DNA of 64,000 bases, from contig NC_135563.1 in NCBI RefSeq assembly GCF_964340395.1, positions 21,288,151 to 21,352,150 on the forward strand. The letters are read 5' to 3'. The DNA comes from Glandiceps talaboti (Eukaryota; Hemichordata; Enteropneusta; Spengelidae). Shown here piece by piece: positions 39,141 through 50,756 of the stretch. The notes under the pieces were generated by a model. It worked only from the letters and a program-made list of their open reading frames with translations, did not search any database and was not told the origin of the DNA. Numbering within the stretch: the first letter of the stretch is position 1; every line of letters starts with the position of its first letter. The position numbers and the translations under genes were made by a program.

Positions 39141-39310
39141 TGACGCATCTTTTGATGTGTCCTGTTTTAGAGTAAATTGTTGCACAAAACGGCAAATGCT
39201 AAGGTCTTATGACCAGGATTGTGTGTTTTTCGAACAAGGATTTGTGTGTTTCGAACAAGAATTGTGTGTTTCTCAAACACCCAAATGCTAAGGTTTTATG
39301 ACAAAAAGTG
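39141..39310 (-). repeat. Right terminal inverted repeat
   Basis: Inverted partner of 37522-37692. It differs by scattered substitutions and small length changes in the TTTCGAACA-type sub-repeats. Confidence 0.85.
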
Positions 39311-39529
39311 TACAATCTGTCCTTATGAATAATTCACTTATAACCGTCAATATGATTATCAGAAGGATATATTTCACTGACCGAACTATGGAATGGAGAT
39401 CTTACTTGATACAGAATGATAATCGGATTAACAATTAAATCTCTTTAGTCCGTACGTAGGAGGACAACTGCATATTGACGTCATTTTAAAGGAAGGAAAG
39501 ACGTGTATTTCAACAAACAAGTAGAGTAA

Positions 39530-39712
39530 ATTTCACCAACTACGCAAGTGGTCAAGCATTTACATAAACTCATTAACAAATTATGCTACATGTGTCACAA
39601 CAATTTCTTTGAAGGCGACTGTTCCTGTCCATACTGTCGGGGTGGTGGTATGACTGCATACTATGTATATCTGCTAAATATACTAGATAAACACCATTGC
39701 TATTCCACGTAG
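39530..39712 (+). CDS. Candidate exon with Cys cluster (zinc-binding-like)
   Basis: A 60-residue frame between stops carries CYMCHNNFFEGDCSCPYCRG, with cysteines at 19, 22, 31, 33 and 36. The spacing is C-x2-C-x8-C-x-C-P-x-C. Paired CxxC/CPxC arrangements occur in small treble-clef and HIT-like zinc fingers, but the number and order do not match one family exactly. Five cysteines in 18 residues are unlikely by chance. A donor-like GGTG|GTATGA follows the cluster. Acceptor candidates upstream (CGCAAG, GTCAAG) lack a pyrimidine tract. It starts 220 bp past the TIR element. No family is assigned. Confidence 0.3.
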   Translation: MSPTTQVVKHLHKLINKLCYMCHNNFFEGDCSCPYCRGGGMTAYYVYLLNILDKHHCYST

Positions 39713-39920
39713 TTGTCACTAGGTGACAAATAAAAAAGTGGGGCACATCTTCACTATAAAATATTGTTATATAAGTCGACCATTACTTCCTGTTTGATCT
39801 CAGTAGGCGTTTTCCACCATGATTTGGGGTTGTATAACGTTTAACATCACCCTATCGTCACTTCTATGACTTTACCAAAGGCATAGAATCAAATTGATAT
39901 TGAATTAAATGTTGGAGTTA

Positions 39921-40266
39921 TGATGGGCGAATGGTTAAGTGGCTGGCTTGAAATCTGCAGGTTGCAGGTTCGGGTCCTGTCGCTGCTGTTAGTTTCTGAA
40001 TGACTAAAGTGCTTGGGCAAGATTTGAACCACGATAGTGCCTCAGTCAACCCAGCTGTATAATTGGGAACCTGGTAGGATAGCAGTGGCAATGTGACTGA
40101 TTTAATCCTATGCGCTTATAGAGACTGCAATGGGTTGTATGCTCCCCAGGGAGTTAGGAAGTATAAAGGGCAGTTGTAGCAAAATTGATTCGTGCCAGAG
40201 GTAATAATGTGAAGCTCCTTGAGCTCTGAGCAGGAAAGGCGCGTTATAAATCAACAATATTATTAA
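39921..40266 (+). mobile_element. tRNA-derived SINE
   Basis: The 5' part has an RNA polymerase III A box (TGGTTAAGTGG, 39932-39942) and B box (GGTTCGGGTCC, 39967-39977), with CTTGAAATC between them as in a Ser/Leu-type tRNA. About 240 bp of tRNA-unrelated body follows, including GTATGCTCCCCAGGGAGTT. The 3' end reads CTTGAGCTCTGAGC, then AGGCGCGTTATAAATC and a short ATT-type tail. That arrangement (tRNA head, body, GCGYTATAAAT tail, ATT repeat) is typical of many invertebrate SINEs. The tRNA part cannot fold into an intact cloverleaf, so it is not a tRNA gene. Clear target-site duplications were not found. Confidence 0.85.
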
Positions 40267-41075
40267 AAACAAACTCTAAATCCAGAAAGATAACAAATGC
40301 TTACATCAGTAATTTCATTATATTTTGTATCAGTGAAGATATGACGACATTGTGTACTGGGTAGTAGACGAAAATAACCCACGTCTAAAGAACTTTTTGC
40401 AAAAGGTTTTGAAATATATTATTACTATCTATCTAATTCAATACAATAGTCTAATGAAAGAAAAACACCGATAGCAAATTATAAGAACAGTCATGCCTCA
40501 TGGAATAGAAGTATCATTAGTACATATATATGCATATACTAAAGCCAGATTAAATATTACATTTGTTTATATATATTGTAAAAAGAATTGTCATCTCTAC
40601 AATACATTGATTGTCACGAAAGACACTCACATTCATTTGAAGTATCATTGATTTAAATAACACAGGAACAAAGCTCAATCTCAAAGTTCTATGAATTTAG
40701 TTTCTTTTGTATATATTTTATGCTATGATACCATTATCATTTTGTTTATTATCAACACTACAAATGATGTTTGACTTCAGATCTCTGTAAAAGAATTTAT
40801 TATCTAATTCCCTTGTTACTAACTGTGTGATTTGTAGTTTTTGAATAATATAAAACAACGGTCTCTATTTCGATGCAAAGTTATCTATATAGGTTGAGAA
40901 GAGTAGATGCACACTCTTAAAATCAGGCATATCATGCCACAACGTTCAACATTTTAAAACCTATAAGTAGCAGATGAATGCCTATTGAAATCTATTGTGG
41001 CCGCTGGTAATAACTTCAACGTTCTATACTGATATGATAACAAGCAATCGAACAAACGGACAGGCTATAAATAAT
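40267..41075. other. AT-rich DNA, no feature seen
   Basis: No array or exon-like signal is visible. Confidence 0.5.
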
Positions 41076-41305
41076 GTTTAACGACGTCCATGGTTTACAG
41101 GATAGAACTAGAATGACTACAGAGACCACTAACATCGCTCGTCAAAGGTAACACTCAGCAGGAGGTGCGAATTCATATTATTCGTCAAACATACAAAAAG
41201 AACTATTCCCAAGTTAGGAATGGTCGACCATTAGTACAAGGAAGTCATTGATCGAATTGCTCCTTTTTCGTCTTTGGATATCATTAACAATTTCCGAAAA
41301 GAAAC
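41076..41305 (+). repeat. Diverged dispersed repeat, copy B
   Basis: Partner of 27672-27908. It begins TTTAACGACGTCC, then TGGTTTACAGGATA, and ends near AAAAGAAAC. Confidence 0.65.
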
Positions 41306-41487
41306 ACTATTGTGTCAGATTGATGTTAGTGCAACACAAATACTCTGAATCAGTTGTTATGTTTGTGTTCATGTACACGTCAGTGGCCACTATTTTGACA
41401 TTATGGTGAGTTGCTGTATAAGACATGGTTTATAAATGTTACCTTTTCCATGCAGGTTTGAATTGAAAAACTGAGATAGGGTCCTTG

Positions 41488-41742
41488 AAATAGGGAACTT
41501 GCAATCCAGACTGAGCATGCTCAGACACAAAGGACTATGGGATTATCTGTGGTTATCATAATACCTAATCTAGAGCTACTGATAAAATAAAAACCCCACA
41601 ATGGTCAGGGTAACTACGAATTGATTATTTGTTGTTACAAACAATGTAACAACATTGTTTACAATACTAATTAATTAATATTTATTATCACATTTCCCAT
41701 GATGCAACATTCAACATGGCGGGTTTGCAAGTTCCATATTAG
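41488..41742. mobile_element. MITE-like inverted-repeat element
   Basis: The outer arms pair as GGAACTTGCAA at 41494-41504 against TTGCAAGTTCC at 41724-41734, and the complementarity continues patchily inward (ATGGGA, ATAAT). The centre holds a perfect 10-bp hairpin, TGTTGTTACA at 41630-41639 with TGTAACAACA at 41645-41654. The left arm carries the 14-bp palindrome CTGAGCATGCTCAG at 41511-41524. The size of about 255 bp, AT-rich core and lack of coding capacity fit a MITE. Exact ends and target duplication are uncertain. Confidence 0.55.
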
Positions 41743-42830
41743 CACTATCTTAGGCTCAATCTATCAAATGTATTCACATTATCTATGCAAAGGAAATGTA
41801 AGCGCTTGATTTTGAAACTGTTGTAAAATGTTAAGCTTCTTTAAAAGAGAATCAGTGTGCGACAATCATAGGGAACTTTCAATATCAAAAAGTTCAATAT
41901 AATTTCTGAATGTGTCGATCAATATTGTAAAAGTGCGTCCTATCTAGTTTGGAGTTTACGTCTTGTTTCTTCATTTACATGTGAGAAAACTTAGACCACA
42001 TTTAATACTTGGTGAACGTTGAAGGAAAGAAGACAATGTTTCTAGCTGTTGATGTAACATCAGGTGTGCTTCTCAGAATGTCATCTAGCACATCAAATAC
42101 TAAATTGCATAGATATAGCAATTCAATATTGTCTGTGTATTAGACTGTCCTGTAAATATGAATGACATTCGTATTATCTTAAAGTCTGTAAAAGCTGATT
42201 ATGAGAAACAGCTGAAGGCTCTAGCTAAGAGAAGTAAAGCCACTGTCTTCATTCCGTTCAACTTAAATGTAATTGCAATTCAATTTACAGGTAATGCGTG
42301 AAAGAAGGTAATCAAAAGCGTTTCTTATATTGGTTCATGTAAGGCATTAAGTTAGCTTCTGGCTGAAAAGTGCAGCAACCTAGTTAAACGTGTAGCCTTG
42401 TAGTACTTAAAGGGTCAAAGGTCACATCATCGGCTCTGAAAAACGGCAGAATAAAGGAAATACATTATGGACATATCTTTTCTGTTCACTTACGACTTAC
42501 GGTATTTCCATACTGATATCATATTAGCATCATCGGACTGGCGATTTAATTGGAAGATGGGGATAAAGTTATTCATATCATCAGTTTGTGAGAAACAACA
42601 TAGACAGTAAAATAAAGTGCTGGCATAAAATTAACGAATGGCAAACTAAGGTGAGCATGTTAATTGAAGTCATCAAACTGGAAACGCGAATCATCATCTT
42701 TCTACATTTCTAGGCTAATTAATTGCTTTCAGAACAGTCACATTAATCAAATTAACGGAATAACGCATTCAATCTTTACTATTCAGGGATTCTTTAGATA
42801 CATACTACATATTGATTGTTTGGCTAGTTC

Positions 42831-42831
42831 G

Positions 42832-42867
<36 letters not shown>

Positions 42868-42903
42868 GTCAGTCAGTCAGTCAGTCAGTCAGTCAGTCAG
42901 TCA
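42831..42903. repeat. (AATC)n - (AGTC)n microsatellite
   Basis: About nine AATC copies then nine AGTC copies, abutting and differing by one base. Confidence 0.96.
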
Positions 42904-44465
42904 ATTATATTGTAATACGTTTATAGAACGCCATTTTCCTCTACGATGTAAATTTCTGTTGCTCTGTACAGTTGAAAGGCACTCAACAATGGTCTTAATT
43001 GAATTACACGAAAGGGGAAACTCTTTGATGCGATGATGGTCGACCAACGGCAGAACTAATCAAATAATTAACACATGCGTGCAAGGAATCGCTCCTGAAA
43101 ATAGTCCATCTTGTCTAAATAGCCACTTGACCTTTCTTAGAGTTTGAATGATTATCTAGCTGGTTTAATGAGAACAATTACACTAACTTACATTACCGAT
43201 AATTAATGTAAGATGTAGCACTGTATTCTTTGCATGCTACATTCTTTGTTTTACGTTTTTCAGTTTATATTTACAATCTTAGGGGGTGCAAACAAGAACC
43301 CTGATGGTTACAATTTTTTGCAAAAAAAAAAAACGTATTGTATCACATCCTGAACAAAAATGACAACCGTCCAGTGAAATAAAACGAAAAGTAAATGTGA
43401 GGAAATATGAAGATTTGTATTTTTCGTCTCCTTTATATGTCAATTGTACAACATTACCCAAATACTAAAAAAAATGTATTGGTATATTAAAGTGAAAAGT
43501 AGCATACCCACTCTGGTGTAAATGTGACTAATTCGTTATGAATTAAGTTTTCTACGTACACAATTCAGAAAAATCAAATGAATACACTACCTTGCCACTG
43601 TGTTCAACCGGAACCATGTTTAATAACCACGCAAAGCTACATTTTCATTTTGCCTCTAAACAAATCTTGAAGGCAAAATTGTATTGGGTACTATTGTATT
43701 ATGACGAATATAAGTATTGAAAACCTGTCATAGTGTGTTCCTTTGATGAACATTCGAGTAAAGTTTACATTACTTACACAAAGACAATTTTTATTTCTTT
43801 GAAATACCTTGTATATACGTAACGAACTTTGAATAGTATTTGTGAAATTCCAATGGACACACAAAGTCAAGATGAGTTGTCACCATGGTTACTATCACCT
43901 ACAGGTAATATTACAATTTAAAACAGGTCTTGGCTGAATAGACACAGTACTAATTACACTAGTATGTGGGATTCTTTCAATCACGAAATTTAAGAAAATG
44001 CATCACATAAAATACAACTCTGGGCCCTTTCACACTACACACTAATTCCGCCTGAAGATATTTGGCACATTGAAAGAGATCGAAGGAGTACTCGAAATCA
44101 TCTGCAGGGCAATCCATTGTACACATTAAAGGTAGAAAGTCAGAGCAAACTCATATGAAACGATGATTTATAAACAACATTTTCTACACATAGTAAACAT
44201 AACCTGAGATGGTCCATAGCAAGTATGAAAAGAAAGATTACCGAACTCTAAGTCTGACTGAAATTTAAATGTATAATGTAGTAGAAGTTTGTGATCTTTC
44301 TGTTCCTTACCTTACATGATTTATATTCCATCGTGGACGTTCAAAACGTAAAAAGATACATTACAGACTGACTATGTGGAAACAACAGATTCTACTGTAT
44401 TTAAAAATAATATTTGTTGTGCCTGGAACAAATCAAATTGTACAGGAAAACGCCTTTCCGTTTCA

Positions 44466-44551
44466 TCATCGTCGTAAATCACAGCCTCTTTTACGGCACC
44501 CTCCAATAAACGCCGCGGTAAAAATAACAGTTGTAGTTTGCGAGAATGCCG
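44466..44551 (+). repeat. Dispersed repeat fragment shared with 5.58-5.69 kb
   Basis: Carries the CATCGTCG..AAA..CAC and GTTTGCGAGAATG blocks described at 5584-5690. On the minus strand it lies in a 61-codon frame with an acidic Tyr-Asp-Asp-Asp-Glu, but the other copy has a stop there. Confidence 0.55.
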
Positions 44552-45305
44552 TTTCATGTAAAGAAAAGAGAAAGTATAACCTAGCCTAAATTATGTCTAG
44601 GTATAATGAATATTGTGAACAAAATATGTAGCCGTAGATATAACCTTACTAGTGTAAAAGAGTCCATTAATGTGATATTTATATCTACATGTATGCCAGA
44701 CATAACCTGAAGTACAATACACACGGCTCAGTGTCCGACTCTTAGTATGAATAGAATGAAATACTCTAAAGGTCAAAGGTCATTATTCCACCATCTTCCT
44801 CTTGTAAAGTCAAAATTCAAAAATTTCCATACGAGAGATTTCTATTGTCATCGCCGTAAGACAGTTGTAGTACTTTATTCAACAACTAATCTACGATGTT
44901 GGGGTTCACCACGACGCCATGCCCTAGGTCCAAATGCATATCATTACCAAGTCGAATCTGAATATTAGAGTGATCGACTAGATCAGTTATAAGAAACATG
45001 CAATTATATACAAGAACACTTCCCACCGTGTTCTACATAGTGTCTACAGGCTGTAGTTCCTACAACTGTAGATACATGTATTGCAATATGATACCACAAG
45101 AAAGACCAGAAGGTCACTATTTTAGATGACCTCTTCGTGATTCGTGATCATGGTATTATATGAAAGATATTTTCATGCCAGTCATGAAAACTGATTCAAC
45201 TGTATGGATCGTAAAAAAATATCATTATACCTGGTTGCTCTTTCATAATTTTATATTAATCGGTTCATTGCATAATTCTGAAGTGAAAGGTTATTATTAA
45301 ATTGT

Positions 45306-45413
45306 ATTACACAAATATGTTCCTGTTCTTAAAAAGAAAAAAACATATCATCAATAACATTACACAACAAAATATGTCCCTATTCTTTAAAAAAAGAAAA
45401 AAACATGTTTTCA
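45306..45413. repeat. 54-bp tandem duplication
   Basis: Two adjacent copies share ATTACACAA, AATATGT, CTATTCTT-like and AAAGAAAAAAACAT blocks, and differ mainly in A-run lengths. Confidence 0.8.
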
Positions 45414-45597
45414 AACGGGAGTAAATTAATATAAAACAACATACTTAGAGTGCAAAATAATGTCCAGGAATTTGCGACTTTGCAGAGCCCTGACTTCTGC
45501 AGACTCTTATAAGCGAAGATTAAGAAGGTCTTCGGGTGATAACGACAATTTAAAACCTGCAATTGGCAATTGTTATAAAAACTATGGTAGGAACTTC

Positions 45598-45771
<174 letters not shown>

Positions 45772-45802
45772 TTGGAGTTAGATTGAAGCACTTTAGTATT
45801 AA

Positions 45803-45964
45803 GGTCCATGGGAAAAGACCTTCCAAATTGACGGCGATAGTGCTTTTATTGTGTATGCACCAAAATTGTGGAATCATCTTCCATCTGATCTTCGGTTGAT
45901 AGAGAATTTCGATTTATTCAAGGTAAATCTTAAAACGTTCACATTTCGTCAATGTTATTATTGA
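45803..45964 (+). pseudogene. LINE reverse-transcriptase C-terminal remnant
   Basis: A 53-residue frame, opened by a TAA and closed by TGA at 45962-45964, contains GDSAFIVYAPKLWNHLPSDL followed by R, then NFDLFKVNLKTFTFR. The pattern G-D-x-A-F-x-V-x-A-P-K-L-W-N-x-L-P, then F-K-x-x-L-K-T, is the familiar extreme C-terminus of CR1/Jockey-group non-LTR retrotransposon polymerases. The frame is intact here, but everything upstream is replaced by the GA/GT array, so this is a 5'-truncated or eroded copy. The AT-rich sequence after the stop may be its 3' UTR, with no clear tail. Confidence 0.88.
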
Positions 45965-47987
45965 AGTGGTTGTGTTTTAATTTTTATGGGTTTCTAGTGT
46001 GTCCTGTATTGTTTCATTTGTTGTATTTAATCAAACTGTTGTGAATTTATGATGTGATGTGCTTGGCAGTCTTTATGGTTTATTTCTCTGAATCATGTTT
46101 TTAAATTTTGAGATTTGACTACTTTTAATAAGCTGATATTAATTTTGTTATTCAATATTTAAATGTGTCAAAAATCTCCTCAAATTGTTTGCTGAATACT
46201 GTTGGGCGGAAAGAACGCGTTTTTGATACATTTTAGAGACATTCGCTTGAAATGTCAGTGGTGCGACACTATATATTGTTGTTGAAAGTCAAAATATGAT
46301 TATCAGCCACCTTTGATATTTCATACCACAATCTACTCCCAGAAGATTTTAGATTTTAACTTCCGGTTTCCGGAAATAAACGCTTCAGTTTAATATAGCA
46401 GACCCTTTCGGAGAGAAATGGTTCCTTTCTCTGTTGGGGATTTTATCGATGTATGCCTTGCTTTTTGTAAAAAATTCTTCTTCAGAATATCACAAGGAAA
46501 TGACAAGTTATACACGGCAGGATAACTCAAGTTTCTATAAAGTATACTGCCGCGATTGACTAGAAAATACAAAAAAAATTAGACTATGGAGAACTGTAGA
46601 AAACGACCCTTGTATATATTGTCGTAGAATTCCTTATTGTGATAGGGCGCTTTAGTATAGATATTGTCATTAATGAGCCACATGTCTCTGTGCTACCTTT
46701 AAACATTACAGTAACGCTAAACGAAGTGTACATTACTAGCTGTACAAAAGGGCGCCAGTCAGACTGCCTTTATGATTGCTCGGTAAAAGAAGAAAGTATT
46801 TAAAACTTACGAATTAGAATTTTATATTTTCCACAAAAAATGTAAGATTGAAAAGTAAACTTAGAATTCACGAGATGTCGCCAATTAGACCATGAATTTA
46901 CTCCAAGAGTAGCTCACTAAAGCCTCAAATCATATAATCTTTGCTATAGATGTAATAGAATGGTATAGTTTGCGGACATTATAGTGATTTCCTGGTGTCA
47001 TTAGGGATTTCGCACAAAATGTCTATGCACAAATGCTCACTATAAGTGTTTGCTTTCTTGAATTATCGGGAAAAAATTATAGACTTGTGTGCAGAGATGT
47101 TGATAGTAATGTCGCAAACTTGGCACAAGCCCTAAATTATACTTCGTGTTGCGAAATATGGACCCGGTAAATCCAAAAGAACCTTATAACAATCATCAAT
47201 GTTTTCTGTAATTGGGTCTCTGTGACTCTGATTTCTGTGTTCCGATGTCTATGTTCATTTCGGGTGCCGATAAAGCAAATTTGTATTTAAACCTGACTTC
47301 ATACCAACAAAGGTTTGATTACTACATCTACATGGCAGACGTGAGTAATCAGGAAATCGAAGTAATCTTTATCTGCCGGCGCTAGTAGGATATAAAGCTT
47401 GTTTTGGATGTAGGAGAAAGAAACACCCAGTGAATTATTGTGTCGACAATAAATGATTGTTTCATGCAATGTCGTATTTGAAATAAACAGCTCAAAACTG
47501 TACATACTTAGATTTCCTTGCAAGCCAGGAAAAATGACATCTGACATATATTTTACTGTCACAGTATTACTATTACCCCAAAACAATCTAGGGTTGTCGC
47601 TGTATCAATCTGCTAAGTGGAATGCCATTTAGTACCCTTTTCGTTCAGAATCACAAGAAAGCTTAGAAAATTGTACTATATAATATTTATATCTTGTTAT
47701 CATCGAATAAAAGTTCAAAAATGAAGTAACTAGACTCAATTGTACTTAGGCGTCCATTTTTCACTGTTCAGTTGTTCTAGAAGCGAATTCGACAATTTCT
47801 TACGTAAATACTTCGTGGTATTTTATGACGCAACGTCGATATACTTTGTGATTCGTCACCAGCAAGTCACGTGATATCAGTCAATGATGCTGTAATTTTT
47901 CAAAATATGCTTACACAACACTTAATTAATGTCAAATAGTACATAGAATAAAGACCTCAAGAAGGGAGCTTTAATACTGGGTAGGTA
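45965..47987. other. AT-rich DNA, no gene recognised
   Basis: The first 250 bp may be the 3' UTR of the LINE remnant. A 95-codon minus frame (47299-47586) has no other support. Confidence 0.4.
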
Positions 47988-47988
47988 G

Positions 47989-48051
<63 letters not shown>

Positions 48052-48060
48052 AGTTAAATA

Positions 48061-48091
<31 letters not shown>

Positions 48092-48131
48092 CGCGCGCGC
48101 GTGTGCGTGTGGTGTGGGTATGTGCGCGCGC

Positions 48132-48163
<32 letters not shown>
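47988..48163. repeat. (AGAT)n, then GT/GC alternating tract
   Basis: About sixteen AGAT copies (47988-48051), an AT stretch, then GT with GCGCGCGC blocks (48069-48163). The GC/GT alternation is a strong Z-DNA-type sequence. Confidence 0.96.
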
Positions 48164-48167
<4 letters not shown>

Positions 48168-50482
48168 CATGAACATAGTGTTCTTGTATTTTGTCAACAA
48201 TAGCTATCGCCATGTTTCAATTACAAATAATTTCAAACATCAAATCAAATCGCTAGACTGGGTTTGTTTATTCATCTAGCCTCTTACTCACTACATATAC
48301 ATTTGTATTTCACATTTCATTGCTTTCTTTTTGCTCTCTGAATGTACTTTCTTGTCTTTTCTCTCTGTGGGAAATCTATTTCTTTGAAGTCAGATATTTG
48401 GTTTAATCTTCTAAGTCACTCTAATGTTCATTTGAAAACGCCAATACTGTAGGAATACATGAATACACATACTAACAAGATGAATGCATTTGATATATCA
48501 ATTGTCACATGTATTGCTATATGAGGTCTAGCAGCTATTTAGTAGCGTGACAAGCAATGGTCGATACAAAGAAATAATAAATTGCAAATCAACGTACGTT
48601 CACTTGTCAGTATACTATTATCTGTGGAAAGTCCTGTTGACAACATAGATTCTACAATATACCAATGAGCAAACACAGTATAGGTTTATTTTTTCATGAT
48701 TTGCACTTTCATTCTTAATTTCTATATCATATTCATATTTGAATGAAATAATTATGCCAAGAAATGCATAAATTAATGATTTTAGCGTTATTAATAATAC
48801 ATTTCATTTTATCCATCATTTATTTAGGGGTGTAATTTACATGCACCAGCAGCAGTTCATAGAATTGATCACGAGATGCATCTATAATGCTTATCACGTT
48901 TACGTTTCATGTTTTCCTAGTTTTTCGACGTTTCAGTACAAGCGTCTCATCTTCGACTGACATAAAGGATTGAAACGTGCCATTGTGTACTTGGATACTG
49001 ACATTGTCACACTTCACGTTACATCTGGTTCATATACATTTTCATAGAAATCTCTCACACACAAATGTCAATATACTTGTTTCCTTTTAAGGCCGTAAGT
49101 GTTTCCACTAGAAATATGTCTATATGATTTAAAAGTATATCTGTTTCACTTTAGAACACATGAAAACAAAATCTGTATTTCCTCATATCATTTTATCTCT
49201 TTACGACACAATCGTGAAACTCTGTTCAATTCGCAATATTCCGTCAAACAATTGAAAGGCTGAATCACATTTACCATGGAATCAAGTAGACTAGACAATT
49301 TAGAATCCATAAGCTATGTTTTATACGAAGGTTATATAATAACCTCCAAATATGGAAACAGACTTTTCTAGAAAGAACTTTTAACATTGTGACAGAAATC
49401 CTTTAAAATGGTTTTCAGGTGAATGCCAATTTCAAGAAAGGTTTACTGTGCACAAGCAATGATACCATTGCTAAAGACATTTCATATAATATACTCTTTA
49501 TACTGTGAAACTCTAAAACGTCGTTCTTCTCTTAATTTCTGTTTTAACATCTTGACATTTTGTACTAATCCTACACGTAATATCAATTTACTATTCAAGA
49601 CATTTATTCCACTTCCTTGAGTCAAATTAAATGCAAATTGTCATCAACCCGAAAATGAGAGGCTACCGACAATAAGCACTACACAAGATAGATTTATTGT
49701 ATGTAAGCTCCTTCCATTCCAATCTATTTCGGGATCAGGGAGTAAAGATTCAATATCGTGTAAACATGTCGTTACGTGTCAGAAACTTTACGTACTCACC
49801 TTAATTAACGTCCGAGGATATAAATATCTCATTTGACGACATCGTGTACGGTGATTGGAAAGAATCCCACGGAAAACCAAGACAAACAAATTACTGCTAG
49901 TGCAGATCCCCCAATCAGCAATCTATTTTTGAAATGACCAAAACACAGTTATTCGGTGCTTCAGGAACTCAAGAACGAAGACGCTAACTCAGATTATTAG
50001 CAAATATCCAACTATAGAATTATATCATAACTTCATTTTCGGTACCATGTGATAGGTATGTCTATCCAATGAGAGCATGGAAACATAATTTGGTTCCTCA
50101 CATGCGCATGAACATTGTTGAAAAAAGTGTCAGGGTATACTTCTCAATTTCTAAGTTATGCATGATACGTCACGTAATTGCTATAACGTTTCTTCAACAG
50201 TTTCACAGTTTTAAGGTTGACGTTCTTATAAAAGGGATTTGTTTCTATGATTGTCATCCACAGTGTAAGCTTAAGTGAGACATGTCGTATTAAAACATAC
50301 GGTATGCAAATATATTTTACCAAATAAATGTCACTGGTTGTTCTTGTGATTCAGTGAGTAGAAGACGCCAAGTACTTATATATATATATAACATGAAAAA
50401 TCTCATCAATTTGTTCACATTTTATAATTTCTTGGGGTCAACTTTACAAACATTGTGACGTAAAATAGGTTTTTAGTTGTTC
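48164..50482. other. AT-rich DNA, no gene recognised
   Basis: Contains the GAAACGTCG motif region at about 48921-48981 and a short AT run near 50.38 kb. No exon signals are seen. Confidence 0.45.
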
Positions 50483-50752
50483 TTTATTATTCAAGCAATA
50501 TTTATAAAGCTCTATTATGCCTTGATCTGTGCAAAGACACTGTGACGCAATGTTCAGCATGTAATATCCGACGTGAAAATACTACACACAGATTAATTTA
50601 TCACAGGGGCAACATCATACATTTGGGTTCTATTCAGGGATTGTGGGTCACACCCAACAGAAGTTTGTTTCCTGAACGCGGAGTTCGAGCGAAACAGTCT
50701 GTTTTTGGGTGGCCCGTTGGGTCGAAGGACAGTGACGTATGATGATGCAAGA
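50483..50752 (-). CDS. Weak candidate terminal exon
   Basis: The minus strand is open from beyond 50752 to TAA at 50595-50593, with AATAAA at 50488-50483, about 105 bases later. GC is near 49 percent over 50600-50745, with many CpG. The peptide is polar and basic (PNGPPKNRLFRSNSAFRKQT) and ends DVAPVIN. An acceptor-like ATATTAG precedes 50752 but lacks a good pyrimidine tract. The plus strand is also open over the same bases after a TTCTATTCAG, so the coding strand is not decided. An imperfect inverted repeat at about 50651-50709 could instead mark a small repeat. Confidence 0.25.
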
Positions 50753-50756
50753 CTAA

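Larger units (their letters stand above)
37522..39310. mobile_element. Non-autonomous DNA element with long terminal inverted repeats
   Basis: The element begins CACTTTTTGTCATAAAACCT and ends with its reverse complement, with TA directly outside both ends (37520-37521 and 39311-39312). The inverted termini stay alignable for about 170 bp (37522-37692 against 39141-39310). The TA duplication and terminal inverted repeats fit a TA-targeting cut-and-paste transposon, but no transposase is visible, so it would depend on enzyme supplied elsewhere. The interior is patchwork: a five-unit minisatellite, a CACT array, a 60-bp imperfect palindrome at about 38549-38613 and a nested inverted repeat at 38903-39065 built from the same sequence as the termini. 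A further partial copy lies at about 37750-37850. Confidence 0.8.

Noticed and set aside
39921-39995. tRNA gene
   Set aside because: A and B boxes are present but the arms do not form a cloverleaf, and the sequence continues into a SINE body.
44372-44557. 61-codon minus frame with an acidic Asp cluster as a reverse-transcriptase catalytic box
   Set aside because: The flanking residues do not fit a catalytic motif and the homologous locus at 5.6 kb has a stop in this frame.
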